A stretch of 24,136 nucleotides of DNA from Phoronis australis. Lineage: Eukaryota; Phoronida; Phoronidae. This document shows, in pieces, positions 9,146 through 18,710 of the stretch. Below the pieces are notes generated by a model, which saw only the letters and a program-made list of their open reading frames with translations, was not told the DNA's origin and ran no database searches. The first letter of the stretch is position 1. Every line of letters starts with the position of its first letter. The translations under genes and the position numbers were made by a program. Location: positions 506,290 through 530,425 of the forward strand of contig NMRA01000223.1 in the NCBI GenBank assembly GCA_002633005.1, written 5' to 3'.

Positions 9146-12100
9146 GTAAGTATATTGCTTAAGATAAGTTGAAATATGGGTATAACGAAATCGTACAAGA
9201 ATTGTTAAACTAATCTTTAATAATCAAACGTGAATTATGTCCCAGTTAAATGTTTTGAGAGGATTTATTCGGTGTTAAATAGAATTATCATCATCATCAT
9301 CTCATGACCTTAAAATATGAAATTTACATCATCACATGACCTCAAAATATAAAATTTACAAGACTTTTGAGTTGAAAATTTTAAACCTTAACAAGTACAG
9401 ACTGTAAAATCCCACGTATATATCCTACCGTGTGAACCCGTCTTTTGGTTGTTCTCAAATATCGGTGACAACATTGGTTACCGGTCTCGATTTCAATTAA
9501 CTCTGGTGTCCAGGGTCGGGGATCATTTTTTCTTACAATATCGCGAAAATGACGGATTTTCCTGTTTTATAGCTTTGCTCAAGACTAAGTTTATCCCAAT
9601 ACTGAATAATACCTAATACCTAATATTTGTTTGTCGGCCCTAGAGCTAATTATGCCTTTTTAACCTCAAATAACATTCGTTTACATCATTTGTTCAATGT
9701 CTGCCGCATTTCTGCTCTATACATGTTGAAAGAATAAAAGCCTTTGCCGAAGGTACCTGCTTAAAGTACAGGTCCGGATTCGTGTGGCTACACATGAACA
9801 GGTAATAAATTTTCTAACTTCAAATGACATGTGGCGTCGCACTTTTTAAGATTTCGACAAAACGTTCTGGGTCCGGCCGGTAATACGTCTGGTCGTAGTT
9901 TAGACGGTCGTAGAAACGCTATTGCAAATGCAACGCTGCCGTTTTTCAGAAGAGCGAGGATTTTGCAGCTGACGCGAAATGGATAATTTTTCATTTTAAG
10001 ACTGAATAACCACCTTCACAAGCCACGTCAATGAACCGTGTGCAAATTAAAGTAGAAATTGCGAACGTCTTGACTAAGACCCGTGAAATGGTTCCTTTTA
10101 TTTCGGACATCACCTGCGTTTGCGCTTAGTGCACATGTAATTCCGATGATTAAAAAGAAATAATTAACTAGGTGCAATGCTCGACAGGCAATTTTACAAT
10201 TTCGTGCTGTAGAATTTGGACTTCTTAATCATTAGTGCACATTGAAAGTGATTCCAACTTTTGAAATTTTGTTTTGAACACTGTAAGTGCACGTACACTA
10301 ACGTGAGTAGAGATTTTAAAATGAAAGCGACTGCTGAATCAAAATTTCAACACGAAACTGAAAAAAAAACAACGCGCTTTGAGCATCCACAGTAAACGCC
10401 GCAAGCTTCGATTTGATCGCTCTTGATCAAGAATGCCAAAAGAATCTTTGTAACCTACACATGTATTTCCCAGCAAACCAATTGTATGTATATCTTGGTT
10501 TACAAGTTGATATATATCGTCTGCTGTACCAATAATCTGCCAATGAAGCCCGAGACTCAAAGATGTCCGATTCATTGGACACTTGAGTCAATTTTTTTGA
10601 TTTTCTCGTCTTTTGTGTGGGTGTTAAAGACAATGAGGATTCCGCTGTCATCAGTTGGACAGTTAATTGGAAGAAGGTGATCATCAGGAAATGGAAAAAA
10701 TTCACACCTGATTAACTAAATTAGAAATATTGCGTCTGATCAAAATATAAATTATCCAATTGTAATCAACCATTTGTGTCTGCGGTGAGTGTGCAAAAGG
10801 TATTTGATAACTTTTTTGTTAATCAACGCTTGTAAGCTAGAGTACTTTTAATTGATAAGACCTTAGTGAAATCAATATTTCATATCCCACATGGTGACTT
10901 TAATTAATTAGTTAATTTTCTTTTAATTGCGGAGTGATTATTTTTTTATTATACCCGTATCCTATCATTTTGTCACTTGAAGAATGTAGACTTAAAGATA
11001 TACTTCTCCCTGTTTAGCTGGCAACGAAACTACGGAAAATCTACTTAAGCCATTAACATACATAAAATTGGTCCCATGATATTCCTTACCGTGATAGGGT
11101 TCTATTTTTCATAACAAGAACGTCGAAACCATTAGGGGCTCGAAAAAACGTTTCAGCTTTTGTTGAGGTTCGAGGACCTTAAAATTGCAAGAAAAATGAA
11201 CTGCGACATGTTGGCATTGTATGTAGCTCGAATTCCAGCTCATTCGGCAGCATTTTAAGATTTGATGAGCGTAATAATCCCCAAAGATCTTCGTTTAAGA
11301 ATTGAACTTTGAGAGCTAAATGTCGGTGACATGCCCCTTTAAGCCCATCAAACTTAGAAATTGAGTGTCTGAAACGAGTAGTATCGGGGTGCTAAACCTC
11401 TTTCCTTACGTTCCACAATGGTTTTCAAATTTCTAATTATTATACACAATTATTTTCTTGCCAACCGCTGTACCTTTCTCATAAACAGCAGTTCTATTCT
11501 TCCCAACTAAATTCTTTTCTTATTAACCGCATTTCTTTTTGCGTCTTACAAGAGGCACGAGCTGCACGTGTTTGATACAATGTATGTATCAAATCTGTCT
11601 GTGCACAGTAGAAACAAAATTAATGTGGTTTATGAGAAAATAGTTGCAGGTCTAAGACTGAATGGGATTGCTGGACACGAGAAAATTGCAGCTCATGAGT
11701 GCATTGAAATGTATGATAACGTAATGTTAATGAGAACGCATCACGCTGTACCGGTATGAAACGCGCGTGAACTACTCCACAAGCAACTTATCTCCAGGGG
11801 CGCACCTCAACAAAAAAGGTGAAGAATTTCAAAATGACGGCAATAATCAAGCGATTCGTTGTAAAACACTGCGTTTCATTTTGTTGACTATAGAGCATCT
11901 TTAGGGGAGAAGTTAGTTGAATCACAATTCGCAAGAACATACGAACAAAATGTTACCATAGCTGCACGTTGAAGAGCTAGATCTGGTTAGTTTACAGTCA
12001 TGAATACTGAGCCTTATTGCCTGTTATTGTCTTTCGACCTCCGGTTATGGTAATCTATTGTTTTTATGCCGCTTGTGCATTATGGTTCAACTTATTTCCC

Positions 12101-13642
12101 ATCTGAGCACGTGATGTTTTACTTGAACTCTCCTGAAGATCGGTTTCATAGCCAACAAAGTGAACCATGTTTTACAATGGATATATTTGTAATGCCGTAT
12201 GTTGTTCTTCTTCGCAAAATGGGGCAAGCTGCCGGTCTAGAGATGAAGTTTCAGCAAATTGATACACTGGGAATGGGGAAAGTACAGCGGCCACACTCAT
12301 AGACATTCTAATCAGTCGAACCGGAAATCCGGTGGCGGCATTGGACTGTACCGCGAAATGACCACGTGAAGATAACCGCGACGTGCATCAAATCAGGCAA
12401 CCCTACCAATGTTACCGAGGTTTTCAGTAGATAAGCCCAAGGGTGTGTATTCGGCATGATTTTCCGAATAAACGCCCATGAGGGTTTTTTCGGGTGGGCT
12501 TATCTACAGAAAATCCCTGCCATTTGTCAGTTATGATGCGAAATGCCACGAGTCTGAGCAATCACAAGTGTTGACGTCACAGGGCAAATTACTTTGATTT
12601 CTAACCGTTGATTTTACAGGCATTTACAGAGTTAGGTTTCCGACCAAATGATTTCGGCGCGCCAACCGATTTAACGATGAACTTGAACTATAGTATGTCC
12701 GAAATACTTATTCCGCCGTCTGGTTCATGTGTACGACAATTTAACCGACAGTATGCCTATTAGATCTATACTTTTTTGCGAGTCGATAATTCTGACCGTA
12801 TATAATTGTCGAGTCCTCTCTACTAAGCCCCAGCCCCGGACCTGAGCAGTCACCAATCTTACGCCACCCACGCGGCTAAATTGCTCCAAAAATGCTTCAT
12901 GGCCGGGAATCATACTCAGTTTCTTCATTCGGGACTGGTAGTTGGAAATGAAGTTTGGTCAATGGGTATGAAGGCATGTTTGTGGAATTTAGAGGCGCAT
13001 GTTTAATGCCTACTGGCCGGACTGGGACTTTTAGAGGATCATAGCTGGAGTTTAGGGGTAAGAGGTCATTGACTGTCGGAATCGAGTCCATTCGACTATT
13101 GTGAGTTTCTCGGAATGTTGTTCGAATCACGTTGGAGATGAGCGTTTCCTGTATAACTCAGTCATTATTGAAAATTTTTGCATTGGACCATTTCAGGAAA
13201 CCTCGTGGTTTTGTTCATCAAATGCAGCGCCGTCTTGCTTCTGGTTGAATTTACCGGATATGCTTCATCACGTGCCACACCCGACACCAACACCTATTTA
13301 AAAAGAATGGCGGCAGATTTAGAAGCAGACGACTACATGTTGCGACAAGAAATGTTGGAGAACCTGAACGGTCAGAGTGATCAAGCGCCCCCTGGATTTA
13401 AACGTGATATGTCCCACGGAATTGAGAACGGAAAACGAAGCATCGAACTGGTGAGGTGCCAAATTCTGGGACGCGTCATTGACTGCACGGACATTCCTCT
13501 CATCCTGAACTTCATTGAAAGCTTACCAACATACCCCACTCACAGCAAAACTGGGGAAAAAAGGATAAAGTTTGGTCAACGTATTGCGCACTCCGAAAAA
13601 TTAGTAAATTCCGATCCACAAATATTACGATACGGGAGGTGA
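9136..13642 (+). CDS. Secreted neuropeptide precursor, MCH-like (two exons)
   Basis: Joining 9136-9145 to 13197-13642 gives 151 residues. Residues 1-28 form a classic signal peptide: a hydrophobic stretch broken by one Lys at 12, with probable cleavage after TGYA (26) or SS (28). Dibasic sites stand at 39-40, 72-73, 83-84 and 125-126. Gly precedes the third (N81 amide expected), and the protein ends in Tyr-Gly-Arg (Y149 amide expected). After the signal peptide there are only two cysteines, C91 and C100. The segment LVRCQILGRVIDC resembles vertebrate MCH, which has an Arg before the first Cys, a ten-residue ring and Leu-Gly-Arg-Val inside it. Here LGRV is shifted one place, and Tyr and Pro of the MCH ring are absent. 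In vertebrates MCH is C-terminal, whereas here about 50 residues follow. The secreted prohormone call is strong; the MCH assignment is an inference. Confidence 0.75.
9296..9359 (+). repeat. 32-bp tandem duplication next to an (ATC)n run
   Basis: Units at 9296-9327 and 9328-9359 differ at a few positions. Each starts ATCATC(T/A)CATGACCT and ends AATTTAC. An ATC microsatellite of about five repeats precedes them and may have seeded the duplication. Confidence 0.8.
12419..12515. repeat. Nested foldback (snapback) element
   Basis: The outer arms TTTTCAGTAGATAAGCCCA (12421-12439) and TGGGCTTATCTACAGAAAA (12495-12513) pair with one mismatch in 19. Inside, TATTCGG and CCGAATA form a perfect 7-bp hairpin whose stem extends outward imperfectly. 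It lies within the peptide-gene intron and has no coding content. Confidence 0.75.
13197..13642 (+). CDS. Neuropeptide precursor, exon 2 (rest of signal peptide to stop)
   Basis: The acceptor TTTCAG precedes 13197, and the frame runs open to TGA at 13640-13642. It encodes residues 4-151. Predicted products are: an N-terminal propeptide (27-38); a 31-residue acidic spacer (41-71); the octapeptide DMSHGIEN-amide (74-81); a 40-residue piece with the C91-C100 ring (85-124); a very short IKFGQ piece if the single Arg at 132 is used; and IAHSEKLVNSDPQILRY-amide (133-149). The final AGGTGA could act as a weak splice donor. The exact Gly-Arg-stop ending favours a true C-terminus. Confidence 0.75.
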
Positions 13643-13756
13643 AAGGATAGATTATTGTCGTACGTTTTGGATGAGGCTCGCCAGAGGATGGAGACATTTT
13701 CGTTAAAAACGCATTTTTCGTCTAGCTTTTTATGTGAAATTGTTGGGGGTATCGAA

Positions 13757-13762
13757 AATAAA
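13757..13762 (+). terminator. Polyadenylation signal AATAAA
   Basis: A canonical AATAAA lies 115 bases after the stop of the peptide precursor. This is consistent with a short 3' untranslated region ending about 13775-13785. Confidence 0.5.
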
Positions 13763-13787
13763 AGCTTCCGATCATCGCAGGCGTGGC

Positions 13788-13807
13788 ATACATGCATTTG
13801 CATGTAT
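13788..13807. promoter_or_regulatory. 20-bp palindrome with octamer motif
   Basis: ATACATGCA and TGCATGTAT are perfect inverted arms around TT. The centre ATGCATTTGCAT includes the octamer ATTTGCAT and is one base from the POU-dimer MORE sequence (ATGCATATGCAT). POU-domain proteins are common neuroendocrine regulators. Function here, just past the peptide-gene poly-A signal, is only a suggestion. Confidence 0.4.
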
Positions 13808-16196
13808 TAACAAATGTCAACACTCTGTGTATGCTTCAATGTTACTAAGGCGAAAAAAATCTACATTTGCTTATAAATAGAAGTATTTTTATTTTGCTCT
13901 GTCATCAAAACCATGTTTTGATCCAGTCTTGTGTTTTTGAGCGTTTTACCTAACAGAAGATAAACCAAGTACACTTTAGATTATTCTCAAAATCAACTCT
14001 TAGGTTATAGGAAAGACACGAGAAAAAGACGAAACTTTTGTGAACGTCGAAACTCAACACCGCGTATCCACGAAGGTCAATGGTTACTCAATCATATTTG
14101 AAAAATAAATCCATTGTTGCCATTTGTTTATCATTGAATTAGAGGACGTTGAACCCCTTGACCCCCGTAAATACGCCACTGAAACTTATTTTATCTTAAA
14201 ATCCGTCTGTCCGAGAACAAAATTCGCACTCATGAATGTTCATGATTGAAGTAGACAAGGTCAAAAATCTACACATTACAACAAAACACCAAATAAAACG
14301 TTTGAAGTTATGGCGACATTCTCGACGAAAAAAGCAATTTTAAAGAAATCAGCGGTTAGCGCTGTTTTGAACTCGCTAGTTTCACAATGGCAACAGCAAA
14401 GCTCTGCCGTTGAGCAGAAATCACACGAGTTAAATTACAAAGCGTATTTCGAAATCAAGGCTGGATGTTTTTACCATTTAGCGATATTAAGAACACCATC
14501 CTTGTTTTTCGAGAATGTGTGCCAGACAACGGCGAGAATTGGCGATTTTCAACCGAATCTCAAAAGCGACAGATTTTGTTGTTTTATAGCTCTGGTCAAA
14601 CTTAACAACTTCAAGAAGTCTATTCCATCCAACATCAATCCCCCAAATCTGTTTTCCGGTCCTAAGACCGGTAATTTCCCTATTATTTAGAACCTTTCCT
14701 CACCTGGCCATCCCTGCAAAAATACTCGGTAGACACCGCAGAACACACTGTCACGGTCTTTAATTTGAATAAGGCTTGCTGACAAAATCATTGGTTAGAT
14801 TTTAAAAAATGTCATATTTTTCACAAACATAAAGATACTGGCATTTAGAACAAAACTAAATACCAAAAATAAGCGCCTTCACCACACATGGATTACAAAG
14901 AGTGGGTACTTCAAGTACTCAAGTCTTGCGTAAACACAGTGCAAAAATTGTCGACGTTCTTTTAGACATTGGGAGTTTCTGAAGTCGATGTGCGAGTGTG
15001 AAAAGTCGCAATTCTAGTCATGAAAGTTGCCTTGCGTGATTCAAAAGTCATAGTTTAAATTCCAAAAGTCGCGAGACTTTTTTTAATTGGCCCCTTACCA
15101 CCTACCGTAAAAATATATTCGGGTTATTTTTTGTCAATACTAATCGACTTTAAAAAATCCTACACAGCGATAGTTCTCTTCTACATATTTTCCAAAGTTG
15201 TTTTGACGGCGTGCAGCCATTATTGTGTTGGCTCATAACTGTTTGAGTGAACGGGGTATAAGTAATTTAAAAAATGAAAAATACTGAAATCAAACATTAC
15301 TGATAAGGTCGTCCGTTTTTCCGACCTTCACCCCTCTGATATGTGTAGATACGTCGGTAATTTCATATTTCATTTTTCCATTTTCATTGACATTGTGGGA
15401 GGCACGCAGTTCAATTTATAAAATGCAAACTGGCGTAAACTAAACAATCGTGAGCCATATTTTATGATGGGTGGCTTGAACGGAAACATACTAACACCTT
15501 CTCATTTCTCATCTGGTTATACGTTGATTTTCATGCGTGAAAATGGACAGGCCTATGTAAATATAGAACTTCCATTGACAGAATACGTTGGGAGTGGGAG
15601 CTGGCCCAGAGATGGTACATCGATCGAGGAGAGAAAACCTGTATAAAAATAGATATACACGTACTCGCCGGAGTGGGCACACTTATGCTAATATACTCTT
15701 GGCTTCTGTCGGTTTTAGCTTTCTCAGAATCCTCTAAGTTCGGTATAACACGTGCCGACCCTGTGAGACCATTTTAAGGAAATTAGAAACGGCAGAGGCC
15801 TCATTTTAATACCAGTTGCTTTAAGGAAATTAACTACTATCGACACAAATGTTATTATTTTATATACCAAAACAACCGATGTCATTGTAATCTGAGATCT
15901 GTTTTATGAGTAAGTAAAAGCTCACGCAGTCTAAAAATAATCTGTAGAAACTATCTCATTAACTACCAGTCGTGTTAAAATTCTAAGAGACTGCACTTTT
16001 GCTCAAGTGAGATTTAAGTATTTTTAGAAATTGTAGTGCGGAGTCAGCTACCTGGTTTCCAGACTCAAAATCTAGTGAGACAAGAGCAATTTGGATGACA
16101 TTTCTCCCTCACGTGAGCGCAAAACGGACATTACTGCGTACCTTTTCATCAACACAATTTTGTCCCACGAACGGATTTTCTTTGCGAACGAGCCCC
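13808..16196. other. Intergenic DNA, no gene seen
   Basis: A 126-codon open frame at 14310-14690 resembles nothing I know, has no splice or promoter support, and is of a length expected by chance here. Small inverted repeats occur (CCGGTC/GACCGG near 14655; AAGGTCG/CGACCTT near 15305-15328). There is a short direct repeat TTTAAGGAAATTA near 15774 and 15820. Confidence 0.45.
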
Positions 16197-16410
16197 CCCC
16201 CCCATTTGGCGAAGTGGACAAAAAGGTCCGCCTCAGAGAAACAAAAAGTTCGAGAAAACGAGACAAAAGTCCACTAAATAGGCGCAGATGCACATTTCAC
16301 AGTCCTGAAGGAGGTACACCGTTTTTTTTAGTCCTCCCGCTTTTTTGATAGGAAAAGGTCCACTTCGTCAGAAATTCGAGCCCCCCATATTAAAGGCTGG
16401 GTGCGCGCAT
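16197..16410 (-). repeat. Dispersed repeat, copy 2 (inverted)
   Basis: Read on the minus strand, this matches 7098-7308. It begins ATGCGCGCAC, continues through the GGGGGGCTCGAATTTCT and AGTGGACTTTTGTCTCG blocks, and ends at CACTTCGCCAAATG. On the + strand the right-hand end of the repeat reads as a run of eleven C (16193-16203), where copy 1 has an intact terminal GTGTGCGCATG. Copy 2 is therefore truncated or altered at that end. Confidence 0.7.
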
Positions 16411-17054
16411 GAAAATTGAAAGGTAGATAATAGCCGTCTTTGAATATTTAAAATCGATAAAATTAGCGAATAGATTTTTTTCAGCATCGCAGCTAAGCCA
16501 CGAGTATTATTAAGTTTGTGAATCACTTTTGACGGGTTAGTCACATCTGGCTTTGGCTCGCTTAGGCGTTGGGGTAACAAACCCCCAAATGTTAACGTAG
16601 GAGTTGTCTCATGGTTGGCCGAGATCGCTATGGAACACCATCAAACCACGCACTTGTATCAGGCTCGACACGGAGTGCTGACTGGATATAGTTCAAGTTA
16701 ATGTCTAGCATAGTTTTGAAATAATTTACGGCGTAGATTATGAGATAAAAATCTAGCTATAGGTAAGTCACACAAGCGTTAGTCGAATCAAAACTTAGCT
16801 GGCTATACACTATGCCGCTGAGTCGTCTATAGATGTTGCCAACACACCAGCAGTCTAAATGACATAGTTCGGGGAAGAAAAATGGACGACTAAAGATTGA
16901 GTTTCGTGTCCAGCTAAAGTTTGTGTTTCTTGATCACCATGCAATCTGGCTATTCAACTTCCCGTTCAGGGCAAACGCTGTTCGGTACAAGTAGCCTTAT
17001 TGCCGAATGAGAGCCATATACATGTAAACATCACTGATAGAAGTTATTAAACAC
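16411..17054. other. Intergenic DNA, nothing seen
   Basis: No gene, RNA or repeat is recognised. Confidence 0.45.
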
Positions 17055-17300
17055 GGGCCCGTTCCAACAAAACTGGCTTAGCTAAGACAAACCTTAAATT
17101 TTGGTAAATTTTAAAATAAAAGTTAAATTTGTCTCAAAAGAAAGAGATCTTAAGTTTGACTTAAGTGTTTGTCATAAATTTTGTCTTAATTTTGACTGGC
17201 TTAGGCCTACCGAAAGTGGAAGTTTCAAGGTTTGGAAGTTAAGACAAATCTCAAACTTAAGTAAAAAATGAACTTAAGACAGTTTCGTGGAACAGGCCCC
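17055..17300. mobile_element. 246-bp MITE-like element with GGGCC(C/T)GTTCCA termini
   Basis: The left end GGGCCCGTTCCAACAAAACT and the reverse complement of the right end, GGGGCCTGTTCCACGAAACT, form terminal inverted repeats. The interior is rich in TTAAG and GACAAA words in both orientations. I recall similarly built small elements with GGGCCCGTTTCA-type ends from marine invertebrates. No transposase is present and no target duplication is obvious. It lies upstream of the TAF6 promoter region. Confidence 0.65.
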
Positions 17301-17443
17301 TCATCTCCCATTCCACACAGACCCAGCTCTCCTTGCACTTCACATCATCTATAATTCGGGGGTAAAATATTATTACTTCGCCGTTCCGCTACTCTTCATG
17401 GCTGCAGTTACATATACTCAATCGAGGTACGCCTTGTGCTAGG

Positions 17444-17451
17444 GATTGGCT
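17444..17451 (-). promoter_or_regulatory. Inverted CCAAT box
   Basis: GATTGGCT reads AGCCAATC on the minus strand, a good NF-Y site. It lies in the DNA upstream of TAF6. Confidence 0.4.
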
Positions 17452-17537
17452 GTTCTTCAAACGTTGAAATTGGCCTGAACCCGTTGATGTTGCAATGAGT
17501 GCGGAAAATCACATGTGAGTGTCAAAACTGTTTTTTA

Positions 17538-17563
17538 AAAGAACCGTTTAAAAACGGTTCTTT
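17538..17563. repeat. 26-bp palindrome with paired Myb-like cores
   Basis: AAAGAACCGTTT and AAACGGTTCTTT are perfect inverted arms around AA. Each arm holds an AACCGTT/AACGGTT Myb-type core. It may be a protein-binding dyad or simply a structural palindrome. Confidence 0.5.
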
Positions 17564-17697
17564 GTATTGATTTTAAAATTAAAAGTTCTTTAGTATATAT
17601 CTAAGTTTCTCTGCCTTTCTGTCAATACACCTCCTCTAGTGTTTATTGTATCGGTGACTAGCACTTGTGCTGAAGTCTATTTTTGTTGTTTACGCAG

Positions 17698-17874
17698 CGT
17701 GTGCAAAACTGGCAGATAGTAGTTTGGAGGGCACTGGAAAGAGGGCGCTGTGTTTAGTGCATTGTGGGATAGTTATGGAGGTCGAGTTTATTTTACCGGT
17801 GAATGTTTTAGTTGCAGTTTACAATTAAAGAAACTTCATGATGACTCATTAGAGAGTTTAGTTAAAATTACCAA
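17698..17874 (+). other. Candidate TAF6 untranslated leader exon
   Basis: The segment ends in a strong donor, CCAA|GTAAGT (17875). Splicing to the acceptor at 18563-18564 would place the TAF6 start codon two bases into the next exon. A good acceptor (T-rich stretch plus CGCAG, 17696-17697) lies at its left, so it could be internal. Alternatively transcription starts within it. Its ATGs open only short frames that stop early. Confidence 0.35.
17758..17769 (+). promoter_or_regulatory. ZNF143/THAP11-like promoter element
   Basis: TGCATTGTGGGA matches the TGCATnnTGGGA half of the composite element found in many vertebrate housekeeping promoters. It is followed by ATAGTT. It lies 106 bases before the candidate leader donor at 17875, as expected near a start site. 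Confidence 0.4.
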
Positions 17875-17977
17875 GTAAGTTGCATTGCAGTTGCGTCAAC
17901 AGTCTACGCTGTGGGTGTAGGGTTAGTAATTATCACGGAGCTTGATATCGAACATGGGAAACTAATAGGGCAATGCC

Positions 17978-17986
17978 AGCCAATGG
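17978..17986 (+). promoter_or_regulatory. CCAAT box
   Basis: AGCCAATGG is a good NF-Y site. It would serve a start site near 18040-18100, that is, a leader exon ending at 18334. Confidence 0.35.
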
Positions 17987-18229
17987 CAATGGCAATCAAC
18001 AATCTTGAAGTTGAACAATGCCATGCCCATCCATAGACAGTCGTACGCCTACGCTACCAGTGTACACTACACTAGTCACTACAGTAGACTTGCTGTTCAC
18101 GTCAGTGCTGGCTCTCGCATTCTTACATACTATGATTAAAATACAAGTGTTACCAAAATTTTCTACACAAACTATAAAGCATTGAGACTGAATCATTGAG
18201 ACTGTTTAGATCATAGTAAGCCATCGGAC

Positions 18230-18334
18230 ATGTCGGGTACACCAGTTTTAGTTTATGCTGCGTGTGTTCCTGCCTCCTGGATTCTCAAGAATGAGAAATG
18301 CTCCAGAATTATAAAGTTTTTGGCACTGTGTAAC
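18230..18334 (+). other. Alternative leader exon with overlapping upstream ORF
   Basis: An ATG at 18230 is followed by 35 open codons up to TGTAAC|GTAAGT (donor at 18335). If joined to 18565, this frame continues out of phase across the TAF6 start and stops at 18610-18612. It cannot be an N-terminal extension of TAF6. If transcribed, it would be a repressive overlapping upstream ORF. The encoded peptide is not recognised. Confidence 0.25.
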
Positions 18335-18566
18335 GTAAGTGAATTATTGGTCTTTTGTTTACCAAGTTTAAGACAAAAAAGGTCTTTACTTGCATGCTGC
18401 ATCAGGTAAATAGAACTGCTTATTGGCAGTTGGATATGACACACAGAGTGGAAATTATTGAGTGTGGAGTCCTCTCACACTTCTCAGTATGGAGTATACG
18501 GAAATTATGCTTAGCTATTCTGACTTGCAATATAGGTTTTGATTTGAGACGTGTTGTTCCTCAGAA

Positions 18567-18710
18567 ATGCCTGAATCCAAAAGCAGCAGCACAGTGGGCT
18601 CCGACTCGGTGAAAGTGATCTCAGAAAGTGTTGGTATATCAGGTCTGTCTGACGAGGCTGCAATCTACCTGGCTGAGGACACCACCTACAGACTCAAACA
18701 AGTTGTACAG
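18567..18710 (+). CDS. TAF6: TAF6 coding exon 1 (residues 1-48)
   Basis: It starts at ATG 18567, just inside an acceptor (TTGTTCCTCAG ending at 18564), so an upstream non-coding exon is implied. It ends VVQ|GTACTA in phase 0 and covers the first part of the histone fold. Confidence 0.95.

Larger units (their letters stand above)
9146..13196 (+). other. Intron of the neuropeptide-like gene (4,051 bp)
   Basis: It begins GTAAGT and ends with a T-rich stretch plus TTTCAG. It contains a 32-bp tandem duplication, a foldback at 12419-12515, and a palindrome ACCGGAAATCCGGT (12320-12333) holding two opposed ETS-type GGAA cores. No further exon was recognised inside it. Short open frames near 11568-11759 and 12066-12302 resemble nothing known. 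Confidence 0.6.

Noticed and set aside
11568-12302. Two short + strand open frames inside the peptide-gene intron, considered as extra exons
   Set aside because: Neither has matching acceptor/donor phases with the flanking exons, and the direct join of 9145 to 13197 already gives a perfect signal peptide.
13110-13140. GTTCGAATC resembling a tRNA T-loop
   Set aside because: No A-box or cloverleaf can be drawn upstream.
13178-13196. In-frame ATG upstream of exon 2 as the true start of the precursor
   Set aside because: It precedes a good TTTCAG acceptor and would put MHWTIS before the hydrophobic core. The spliced start at 9136 has a TATA box, good start context and a strong donor in the right phase.
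13383-13397. GCGCCCCCTGG resembling the left-array CTCF-like motif
   Set aside because: It lacks the CCA half of the core and lies in coding exon 2 of the peptide precursor.
14310-14690. 126-codon open frame, + strand
   Set aside because: Not recognised, no promoter, splice or poly-A context; expected by chance.
17495-17514. ATG AGT GCG GAA AAT CAC followed by GTGAGT, considered as an alternative coding first exon of TAF6
   Set aside because: Joining to 18565 gives ATA AAT GCC TGA, an immediate stop. It can only be untranslated leader.
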